The notes under the pieces are model-generated. The model was not told where the DNA came from. It ran no database searches and worked only from the letters and a program-made list of their open reading frames with translations. From Alphaproteobacteria bacterium (GTDB lineage Bacteria > Pseudomonadota > Alphaproteobacteria > Sneathiellales > Sneathiellaceae), in NCBI GenBank assembly GCA_006226265.1, contig SBHH01000040.1:1-10500 (forward strand): a DNA stretch of 10,500 nt, given 5' to 3'. Of this stretch, positions 1 through 5,589 are shown piece after piece. Positions within the stretch are counted from its first letter, which is position 1. The number at the start of each line of letters is the position of its first letter. The position numbers and the translations under genes are program-made.

Positions 1-801
1 CATGATGAGCGCGGTGATGCCCTGGCCGCTTGGCGGGATCTGATGGATCGTATTGCCCTGATACTTGCTGGAAATGGTCTCAACGAAATCGGCGGAGGTG
101 GCAGCGAAATCAGCCGCTTCATGCACACCGCCGGTGGCGCGTAAAGCCTCGACCATCTGCTCGGCGATCGGGCCTTCGTAAAAGGCGCTCCGCCCTTCTT
201 TGGCGATCTTTTTAAGCGTTGCAGCGAGCTTCGGCAGCTTCCAGATTTCGCCGGCTTTCGGCGGCTGGCCGTTTTTGAGATAAATCTCGCTCGCGGCTTT
301 ATTCTTCAGAAGTTTCTCGACATCCTTTTTCCAGTCGAGGGAGGTTCGTTGCGTTACAACGAAACCGTTTTCGGCAAAATCGATGGCAGGCGCCAGGATA
401 TCGGCGAAATCCATCGAGCCATATTTCGCATGGAGCCGGGTCCAGGCATCGATGGCGCCCGGAATGGTCACGGCATGAGGGCTGGTCGCCTCCATCTTCG
501 TGTAACCTTCCCCAAGGAGATATTCGGCAGTGAGCGCGCCCGGCGCCTTGCCGGAGCCGTTCAGTCCCTCGATCGCCGCACTGCCGCCAACCGCCACAAG
601 GGCGAAACAGTCGCCGCCGATACCGGTCTGCATCGGATCGACAACGCATTGTACGGCGCAGGCCGCGATGGCCGCATCCATGGCATTGCCGCCGGACTTG
701 AGAATGGAAAGCGCCACTTCGGACGAATGAGTGCTGGAGGTCGCGACGGCCCCTTTGGTGCCATAGGTGACGGAGCGCCCGGGCTTATAGAAATTACGCA
801 C
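1..801 (-). CDS. gamma-glutamyltransferase family protein, N-terminal part (runs off left edge)
   Basis: This is the first 267 codons of a gamma-glutamyltranspeptidase-family protein (Ntn-hydrolase fold); the catalytic threonine at the start of the small subunit lies beyond the left edge. The family signature is clear: a GGNAMDAAIA segment at residues 38-47, DPMQTGIGGD at 55-64, and IPPSGQGITALIM at 255-267. The start is a GTG with GGAAGG six bases upstream; an in-frame stop follows 19 codons further upstream and no better start lies between. There is no signal peptide, so it is probably cytoplasmic, unlike the periplasmic Ggt of E. coli. Where classical Ggt has an Arg-Glu-x-Ala-Pro motif whose arginine binds the gamma-glutamyl carboxylate, this protein reads NGSGKAP (81-87). 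I infer a side branch of the family (YwrD or acylase-like) rather than a proven glutathione hydrolase. It lies downstream of the DUF4170 gene on the same strand. Confidence 0.9.
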   Translation of the reverse strand, partial: MRNFYKPGRSVTYGTKGAVATSSTHSSEVALSILKSGGNAMDAAIAACAVQCVVDPMQTGIGGDCFALVAVGGSAAIEGLNGSGKAPGALTAEYLLGEGYTKMEATSPHAVTIPGAIDAWTRLHAKYGSMDFADILAPAIDFAENGFVVTQRTSLDWKKDVEKLLKNKAASEIYLKNGQPPKAGEIWKLPKLAATLKKIAKEGRSAFYEGPIAEQMVEALRATGGVHEAADFAATSADFVETISSKYQGNTIHQIPPSGQGITALIM

Positions 802-816
802 GATGAACCTTCCGGA
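799..816 (-). promoter_or_regulatory. ribosome binding site and GTG start of the gamma-glutamyltransferase gene
   Basis: Read on the minus strand, GGAAGG is followed by TTCATC and then GTG. The six-base spacing decides the GTG start at 801. No in-frame ATG lies upstream before the stop codon. Confidence 0.6.
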
Positions 817-886
817 TTGAATTGCTGGAGGGTCAACAATACTGCAGTCAATGGCTCAAGCAAAGCCGCAGTTTCAGGAAGGCCGT

Positions 887-909
887 AAAATTCCGGACTG
901 CGGAATATT
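887..909 (-). terminator. weak hairpin after the DUF4170 gene
   Basis: On the minus strand, AATATTCCG and CGGAATTTT flank a five-base loop. Eight of nine positions pair, with one T-T mismatch, and the right arm ends in a run of four T. It sits a few bases after the DUF4170 stop codon and before the gamma-glutamyltransferase gene. The stem is AT-rich at its base, so it may be only a leaky or partial terminator. Confidence 0.3.
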
Positions 910-914
910 GAGCC

Positions 915-1121
915 CTACCAGAGGCGGACGATCACATATTTCGTGAAAGCATCGTCCACATTCATCTGGCTTGCCGCCCGCCAGGCCGCCAGCGCGTCCT
1001 GATGAGTGCCAAAGAAGCCCCTTACGTCAAGCTTTTTCGGATCGGCGAAATCCTTGCCGCGCGTATCCGTAACCTTGCCGCCAAAAACCACGAAAAGTTC
1101 TTTTTCCGAATTGGATGTCAT
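915..1121 (-). CDS. DUF4170 domain-containing protein
   Basis: A 68-residue soluble protein that I recognise as DUF4170, a short single-domain family typical of Alphaproteobacteria with no known function. Visible family traits are an early ELFVVFGG strand, a DPKKLDVRGFF segment, an AAWRAASQ helix, and the ending VDDAFTKYVIVRLW with aromatic and charged residues. I chose the ATG at 1121 because homologues start shortly before the FVVFGG strand; a TTG ten codons upstream (1151) would also be open but has poor support. The Shine-Dalgarno sequence is weak (AGGA about eleven bases upstream). A good promoter lies about 80 bases upstream, so it does not need read-through from the membrane protein gene before it. 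Family assignment is from memory of the pattern. Confidence 0.8.
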   Translation of the reverse strand: MTSNSEKELFVVFGGKVTDTRGKDFADPKKLDVRGFFGTHQDALAAWRAASQMNVDDAFTKYVIVRLW

Positions 1122-1125
1122 CTGT

Positions 1126-1191
1126 TCAAATATCCTGTCCGGCAGTTGCAATCCCTATGACGCCCGGCCCGGTAAATCGCCGGATGATCAT
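1126..1191 (-). CDS. possible 21-residue leader peptide upstream of the DUF4170 gene
   Basis: A short ORF starts with ATG at 1191 and ends with TGA four bases before the DUF4170 ATG. Its product starts MIIRRFTGPG and ends TAGQDI. The ATG lies seven bases after the predicted -10 element, so it would be at or near the 5' end of the transcript (leaderless). Its stop codon is close enough to the next start for translational coupling. An ORF this short can arise by chance, and the peptide resembles nothing I know. It is recorded because of its position, not its sequence. Confidence 0.18.
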   Translation of the reverse strand: MIIRRFTGPGVIGIATAGQDI

Positions 1192-1198
1192 GGCCCGG

Positions 1199-1226
1199 TT
1201 TATACAGAAGATGGCATATTTTGCAA
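1199..1226 (-). promoter_or_regulatory. sigma70-type promoter for the DUF4170 gene
   Basis: On the minus strand, TTGCAA (1226-1221) and TATAAA (1204-1199) are separated by 16 bases. These match the consensus at four of six and five of six positions. Transcription would start near 1191, about 70 bases before the DUF4170 start. Confidence 0.5.
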
Positions 1227-1253
1227 CATATGGAGGCCTGAATACGACCAATT

Positions 1254-1841
1254 TCACTCCCAATCATCCCGCGACGCCGCCACACCGAAAGACAGGATCG
1301 AAAGAGCGAGAAGAATATTGTGGATATTCATGGCATCGAAACCGGTTTTCACAGCCAGAAACTGCACCAGAACCTTGGACGCCATCATGCAGATCGCGCC
1401 GATAATGAGATAAAGCGCCACCATTCCTGAGGAAATCAGACGAACAATTCCGATCAAGAACATCACTCCGACGATAATCTCCTGATACTCCAACGGCATC
1501 TTCCAATCGCCGAACAGCAGTGTCCCGGACAGGCCAAGAATGCCAATCAGGAGGACCGGCCAGTAAAAACGGCTGACGGTGTTTGCGAAAAGTCCAAAAA
1601 GCGCCCCAAATGCAAAGGCAACAAGGCCGATGGAGTTGGAAAAGGAGCGGAGCGACGCATGATAGGCTTCAAAGCCGCCAATACCGGCGAACTTAAGCGT
1701 TCCGAAAATAGCCATGATAGCAAAGGACGCCGCACCGAACGCCCAGAACAGGCTGGCGGGGAAAAAAGCCTGACGCGTCAGATTTACCGATATCAGGCAA
1801 CTGGCCGCCAGTATAGCCTCGAATACGACCAACGAGTTCAT
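1254..1841 (-). CDS. hypothetical seven-segment integral membrane protein
   Basis: A 195-residue protein made almost entirely of hydrophobic segments, at about residues 4-19, 28-46, 70-88, 93-110, 121-137, 139-160 and 173-190, with short charged loops (for example FGDWKMPLEYQE at 110-121). It ends in the charged tail SRDDWE. I do not recognise a family or a catalytic motif; the compact helices with few polar residues resemble small uncharacterised membrane proteins rather than a transporter superfamily. The ATG at 1841 is the only early start and has no Shine-Dalgarno sequence, but a strong promoter places transcription initiation on this ATG. The gene is divergent from the adenylate cyclase gene, with a 122-base AT-rich spacer between them; shared regulation is possible but not shown. 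Confidence 0.75.
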   Translation of the reverse strand: MNSLVVFEAILAASCLISVNLTRQAFFPASLFWAFGAASFAIMAIFGTLKFAGIGGFEAYHASLRSFSNSIGLVAFAFGALFGLFANTVSRFYWPVLLIGILGLSGTLLFGDWKMPLEYQEIIVGVMFLIGIVRLISSGMVALYLIIGAICMMASKVLVQFLAVKTGFDAMNIHNILLALSILSFGVAASRDDWE

Positions 1842-1963
1842 GCGCGAAGTATACTGCCTTACTATATTTTGTCTACTCTACCATATATTTGATAGATTTT
1901 GTAGATTGACTTCTTACATATTACGTCTTAACCGCCTCAGCCGGGAGAGTTGAAATAGCCAAA
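1842..1963. promoter_or_regulatory. AT-rich divergent spacer between membrane protein and adenylate cyclase genes
   Basis: This spacer is much richer in A and T than the flanking genes, especially at 1850-1925. It contains repeated short words: TCTAC twice in tandem (1872-1881), an opposing GTAGA (1901-1905) that makes an inverted pair with them, and two ATTTTGT copies (1866-1872 and 1896-1902). The minus-strand promoter lies inside it. I cannot define a convincing plus-strand promoter for the cyclase gene. The pattern would suit a regulator or nucleoid-protein binding site, but this is inference. Confidence 0.35.
1848..1875 (-). promoter_or_regulatory. strong sigma70-type promoter for the membrane protein, probable leaderless start
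   Basis: On the minus strand, TAGACA (1875-1870) and TATACT (1853-1848) are separated by 16 bases, each matching consensus at five of six positions. Only six bases (TCGCGC) separate the -10 element from the ATG at 1841, so the expected +1 is the A of the start codon. Confidence 0.55.
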
Positions 1964-3760
1964 TTGCAGCGTAACCTGTCCAGAACTGTTCCGATTTCGA
2001 CGGTTCTGGCTGTCAGCTTCGGCACCCTGATCATCGTCGCCGTAGTGACCGTTCTCGGCATCGGGTTGATTTCCGGTCTGACCAACACCCGTAATCTGCT
2101 GATCGACAAGGCGACCGCGGCCATGAAATCGACGCGGGGCGATATCACGGACCTTCTTAATCCGGCGGAAAACCAGACGCGTTACCTCGCCGATCTCATC
2201 TATTCCGGAGCGATTGACATTAACAACCGCGACCAATTGTCCGACGCACTACTGGCGGCGCTTGCGGGCACGCCGCAGGTCAATTCCCTCGCCTTTATCA
2301 CAGCGGACATGACCGTTACGGCGGGCATCCGGAAATCGGGCAAGGTGATCCGCATCAACGGTGAAAAGGATCCGGTCGCGATTGCCTCCATCAAGGAAAT
2401 ATCCGAAAATCAGTCGGCAAACTGGGGGCCTCTCGTCTATGTGCCGCAGTTAAAGGATACCGTTCTCAATTTCCGTCAGCCCGTTTCCCGGGATGGGAAA
2501 TTTATTGGTGCCCTTGTCTCGACCATCAGCGTGACAACGGTCAACGACAAGATCAAATCCTCACCCGCCCTTGCAAAAGGTACACAATTCATTCTCTATG
2601 GTCAGGACCATGTCCTGATGCGCCAGAATGTCAACCACAAGCCCGACCAGCTGACCGAGGACGGGGTTGTGCCGAAGCTGAAAGATATTGGCGATCCCGT
2701 CCTGCGGAGTATCTGGTCGCCGGAGCGGCACGCCATGGAACTGCTTGGCAATCAGGATGAATTCCACAGCCACCATATTTCCCTGAACGGCGACGGCTAT
2801 CTCTTCTTCTACAGCAGCCTGTCCGGCTACTCGGACAAGGACCTGATTGTCGGCTATTGGGTGCGTGACCGCGATGCCATCGCCGAGGTGCGCCGGCTTG
2901 CTATAGCAGCCGTTGCAGGCCTCGCCGTCATGCTGATCGCAGCGATTATCGCCCTTTTGCTCGGGCGCCGGATATCCCGCCCCATCCTTGCGCTGTCCGC
3001 CGCATCGCAGCAGATTTCGTTGCTGGAATTCCGCTCGGTTGCGGCTCTGCCGAAAAGCCGGTTTCGCGAAATCAACGAGGCGAATGAAGCCTATAATGCC
3101 ATGCTGCGCGGACTCGGGTGGTTCGAAAACTATGTCCCGAAAGCACTGGTCCGGCGGTTGATGGAAAGTGGCGAGGCCGAATCGGAACAGCGCATCGTCA
3201 CCGTCATGTTCACTGACATTGCCAATTTCACACGCCAGGCAGAGGACATGCAATCCGGCGAGGTTGCCAATTTTCTCAATCATCATTTCCATCTCGTCAC
3301 CTCCTGTATCGAGGCGGAAGGCGGCACGGTCGACAAATTCATCGGTGATGCGGTTATGGCCTTCTGGGGCGCGCCGGAGGTGCAAGAGGATCACGCCATC
3401 CGGGCCTGCCGGGCGGCCAAGGCCATTGCAGCCTCGATCCGCCGGGATAACGATGGCGCAAGGAAGAGCGATCGGCCCCCGATCCATATGCGGATCGGTC
3501 TTCATACCGGTCCGCTTGTCGTCGGCAATATCGGCTCGAGCGGCCGGATCAACTATACGGTGGTCGGCGATACCGTGAACATCGCCCAGCGCATGGAGCA
3601 GCATGGAAAGAGCCTGCCCGACGCGGAGAAGGAGGATGTGATCACCCTGATCACGGAGGAAACCTATCAGGCCGCGAAGACCGATATCGAGGTCGAGAAA
3701 CTGGGCGCGCAGCAGGTGAAAGGACGGCACGAAGCCGTCCATGTCTATCGCCTTCGCTGA
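1964..3760 (+). CDS. membrane-bound class III adenylate cyclase with periplasmic sensor and HAMP linker
   Basis: A 598-residue protein predicted to make cAMP from ATP. Order: membrane helix (about 14-38); periplasmic sensor region (about 40-305) with a Cache-like strand pair, PVSRDGKFIGALVSTIS, at 173-189; second helix (312-334); HAMP-like stretch beginning RRISRPI (335-341); linker ENYVPKALVRRLM (388-400); and the class III catalytic domain (about 408-598). Metal-binding aspartates are D418 (in FTDI) and D462 (in IGDAVMAFWG). K458 and D536 fit adenine rather than guanine recognition, and N539 and R543 match the transition-state pair, so all key residues are present. The ligand cannot be told from sequence. 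The start is TTG at 1964: it is the only usual start codon between the upstream stop (1907) and the first helix, with GGGAG 15 bases upstream. The gene converges on the NifU-domain gene nine bases away. Confidence 0.9.
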   Translation: MQRNLSRTVPISTVLAVSFGTLIIVAVVTVLGIGLISGLTNTRNLLIDKATAAMKSTRGDITDLLNPAENQTRYLADLIYSGAIDINNRDQLSDALLAALAGTPQVNSLAFITADMTVTAGIRKSGKVIRINGEKDPVAIASIKEISENQSANWGPLVYVPQLKDTVLNFRQPVSRDGKFIGALVSTISVTTVNDKIKSSPALAKGTQFILYGQDHVLMRQNVNHKPDQLTEDGVVPKLKDIGDPVLRSIWSPERHAMELLGNQDEFHSHHISLNGDGYLFFYSSLSGYSDKDLIVGYWVRDRDAIAEVRRLAIAAVAGLAVMLIAAIIALLLGRRISRPILALSAASQQISLLEFRSVAALPKSRFREINEANEAYNAMLRGLGWFENYVPKALVRRLMESGEAESEQRIVTVMFTDIANFTRQAEDMQSGEVANFLNHHFHLVTSCIEAEGGTVDKFIGDAVMAFWGAPEVQEDHAIRACRAAKAIAASIRRDNDGARKSDRPPIHMRIGLHTGPLVVGNIGSSGRINYTVVGDTVNIAQRMEQHGKSLPDAEKEDVITLITEETYQAAKTDIEVEKLGAQQVKGRHEAVHVYRLR

Positions 3761-3769
3761 ACGGCGGGC

Positions 3770-4591
3770 TTACGCCTTCGGCTGATAATAGGGATTGGTG
3801 CCGTCGGCGTGATCGGTCACATCAAGAATTTCCGTCACCGCCGGGACAATTTTACGGATTTCCTGTGCGACCCCCTCACGCAAGGTGACATCCGCCATGC
3901 CGCAGCCCTGGCAGCCTCCATCCATGCGGATATAAACCCGGCTGTCCTTGTAGTCGACCAGCGAAATCCGCCCGCCATGGGCGGCAATGGAGGGATTGAT
4001 CCGTTCCTCCAGCAGATTACGGATTGCGATCCCGTCCGGCGTTTTAAGGCCCGGACGCGGCAATGCCTCGCGATAATCGAGAACCTCGGTGATTTCAGGA
4101 ATATAATGACGCAGCATATTCTTGATGCCGGTCAGCATGGAAAAGGCCGAGCCCTGAAATTTCAAATACAGCTTGCCGTCCTTGTAGCTGTGAAATTCCA
4201 CATCGCCTCCGGACTGCGTCACGGCAGGAACGATCCGCGTCTTGAGAAGATCTTTCGCCTGATCGACAATCTCCGCATCGAACTCACCCGGCGCTTCGGC
4301 GTCCGCCGTTTTTGCAACCGGATCACCACTTTCGAAATGCTGAACGATAGCGCCGAAAATCTCTGTCCGGAGGCTGTTCCAGTCAGCGTCCCCGGATTTG
4401 GTGACAAGAACACTTTCAGGCTGCAGCGTCACGGCCGTCACGCCATCAATGGCGTAAAGCCGCGCGGCCAGCGGGGATTTCTCATCCGCCTCCGCCTTCG
4501 AGACGGCAAGAGGCCCGTTCGACCACACCGCCTTGCCTGGAAAAAACTCCAGTTCCGCACTCATCTCGCCCGCTTTGGTCTGAATAAACAT
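3770..4591 (-). CDS. NifU/Nfu-type iron-sulfur scaffold protein with a second, cysteine-less NifU domain
   Basis: A 273-residue protein in three parts: an Nfu1 N-terminal-type domain (1-90, starting MFIQTKAG), a first NifU-C-like domain (about 104-173), and a second, complete one (about 186-258) with GGCQGCGMADVTL. C227 and C230 form the CxxC that binds a bridging Fe-S cluster in a dimer, and known Nfu proteins deliver such clusters to client enzymes. The first repeat has the same fold pattern (VPAVTQSGGDVEF, then LYLKFQGSAFSML), but serines 148 and 151 replace the two cysteines. The usual bacterial and mitochondrial Nfu is about 180-190 residues with one C-terminal domain, so this one is about 85 longer. 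The TPNP motif common near the N-terminus is also missing. The start is ATG 4591, with GGGAA seven bases upstream, preferred over a TTG two codons earlier. It diverges from the enoyl-CoA hydratase gene. Confidence 0.88.
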   Translation of the reverse strand: MFIQTKAGEMSAELEFFPGKAVWSNGPLAVSKAEADEKSPLAARLYAIDGVTAVTLQPESVLVTKSGDADWNSLRTEIFGAIVQHFESGDPVAKTADAEAPGEFDAEIVDQAKDLLKTRIVPAVTQSGGDVEFHSYKDGKLYLKFQGSAFSMLTGIKNMLRHYIPEITEVLDYREALPRPGLKTPDGIAIRNLLEERINPSIAAHGGRISLVDYKDSRVYIRMDGGCQGCGMADVTLREGVAQEIRKIVPAVTEILDVTDHADGTNPYYQPKA

Positions 4592-4621
4592 CGTCAATTC
4601 CCGGTTTTCAACTTAACGGCA

Positions 4622-4649
4622 TGGACTAGTTCGCTATAGTGGCTATAAG
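4622..4649 (+). promoter_or_regulatory. promoter for the enoyl-CoA hydratase-family gene
   Basis: TGGACT (4622-4627) and TATAAG (4644-4649) are 16 bases apart and match the sigma70 consensus at four of six and five of six positions. The transcript would start near 4656 with a leader of about 40 bases. The spacer with the NifU-domain gene must also hold a minus-strand promoter, which I could not place with confidence. Confidence 0.45.
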
Positions 4650-4696
4650 TCCCGTAAACGCACAGTTTTAAAGTAATAAAAAAAGTGGAGAAAACA

Positions 4697-5467
4697 ATGG
4701 CGAATTTTATCACAACGGAGCTTGAAGAAAAGCCGCAAGGCATTGTTGCGCGCGTCACCCTTCGCAACGAGAAGAAGCTGAACACCATGAATTCGGCGAT
4801 TATCGCGGAGATGGACGAAACCCTTCAGCACCTTGACGACAATCCGGATGTCGCCGTTGTTGTCCTGACCGGAGCGGGGGAAAAGGCCTTTGTCGGCGGT
4901 GCGAATATTGAGGAAATGTCAAAACTCACCCCCGATACCGCGCGAAGCTTCATCACCGCGCTTCATCACATCTGCCACAAGGCCCGGCATCTGCAGGTTC
5001 CGGTGATCGCCCGGATCAATGGCTACTGTCTGGGCGCAGGGATGGAGCTTGCGGGTGCTTGTGACATTGTGGTGGCGGAACCTTCCGCCCGCTTTGGCAT
5101 GCCGGAGGTACGCGTTGGCATCCCCTCCGTCATTGACGCGGCGCTGCTGCCGCATATTCTGGGCGCCAATCTTGCCCGCGACCTTGTGATGACGGGCCGC
5201 CTGCTGACCGGTGAAGAAGCCTATACCGCGGGTTTCGTCCAGCGCCTCGCCAAGGAAGGCGGGCTGGATGTTGCGACCGATCAGGTGATCGAGGAGATTC
5301 TGGAAGGCGGGCGCAACGCCATGCGGCTTCAGAAAAAGCTCTGTAATGAATGGGAGCACAATACCTTACGCGAAGGCATCCAGATCGGCATCGATACCTT
5401 CGCCGAATCCTACGAGAGTGACGAACCCGCCGTCATGATGGGTCATTTCCTCAATCGCGGACGCTAA
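4697..5467 (+). CDS. enoyl-CoA hydratase/isomerase family protein
   Basis: A 256-residue crotonase-fold enzyme, the usual length for the family, which acts on acyl-CoA thioesters, for example hydrating trans-2-enoyl-CoA in beta-oxidation. The oxyanion-hole segments are AFVGGANIEEM (64-74) and NGYCLGAGMELAGACD (108-123). Both catalytic glutamates of the rat mitochondrial enzyme have counterparts, E117 in GMELA and E137 in MPEV. After E137 the protein reads VGIPSVIDAALLP, where classical hydratases have a GAGG motif, so the reaction may differ from a standard hydratase; the substrate cannot be assigned. The ATG at 4697 is chosen because GGAG lies six bases upstream; an in-frame GTG four codons earlier overlaps that ribosome binding site. 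It is transcribed away from the NifU-domain gene, and the next gene (GGDEF) follows after a 119-base gap, so it may be monocistronic. Confidence 0.9.
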   Translation: MANFITTELEEKPQGIVARVTLRNEKKLNTMNSAIIAEMDETLQHLDDNPDVAVVVLTGAGEKAFVGGANIEEMSKLTPDTARSFITALHHICHKARHLQVPVIARINGYCLGAGMELAGACDIVVAEPSARFGMPEVRVGIPSVIDAALLPHILGANLARDLVMTGRLLTGEEAYTAGFVQRLAKEGGLDVATDQVIEEILEGGRNAMRLQKKLCNEWEHNTLREGIQIGIDTFAESYESDEPAVMMGHFLNRGR

Positions 5468-5479
5468 ATCCTTGCCGGA

Positions 5480-5527
5480 CGGCAGGCGGCCTCCGGTTGA
5501 AATAAATACACCTGCCCCCGATTTTTT
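5480..5527 (+). terminator. possible terminator after the enoyl-CoA hydratase-family gene
   Basis: GGCAGG (5481-5486) can pair with CCTGCC (5511-5516) and is followed closely by a run of six T (5522-5527). The loop is long (24 bases), although GGC and GCC within it could extend the stem irregularly. The T run is convincing and the stem is not. Confidence 0.3.
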
Positions 5528-5571
5528 GCTATGGAAAGGGCTGTCGCGAAGAAATTCCGGCAGTGAGGTGG

Positions 5572-5589
5572 GGAGGAAGGCTTTCGGTG
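5572..5589 (+). promoter_or_regulatory. strong ribosome binding site deciding the GTG start of the diguanylate cyclase
   Basis: GGAGGAAGG is followed by six bases and GTG at 5587. An in-frame GTG at 5563 would put this near-perfect Shine-Dalgarno sequence inside the coding region, so the downstream GTG is preferred. Confidence 0.65.

Noticed and set aside
349..888. A 179-codon plus-strand frame opposite the gamma-glutamyltransferase gene.
   Set aside because: The minus frame has clear family signatures. The opposite frame has none.
2561..3742. A 393-codon open frame on the minus strand opposite the adenylate cyclase.
   Set aside because: The plus frame encodes a complete cyclase with all catalytic motifs. 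The antisense product is rich in His, Asp and Gly with no domain pattern, as expected from a shadow of GC-biased codons.
4592..4597. TTG start two codons upstream for the NifU-domain protein.
   Set aside because: The ATG at 4591 has GGGAA at seven bases and begins MFIQT, the common Nfu N-terminus.
3809..4639. A 276-codon plus-strand frame opposite the NifU-domain gene.
   Set aside because: The minus strand encodes recognisable NifU domains with CxxC. The plus product is Arg-rich and motif-free and extends across the divergent promoter region.
5563..5586. Upstream in-frame GTG for the diguanylate cyclase.
   Set aside because: It would place the strong GGAGGAAGG ribosome binding site inside the coding sequence. 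The GTG at 5587 follows that site at ideal spacing.
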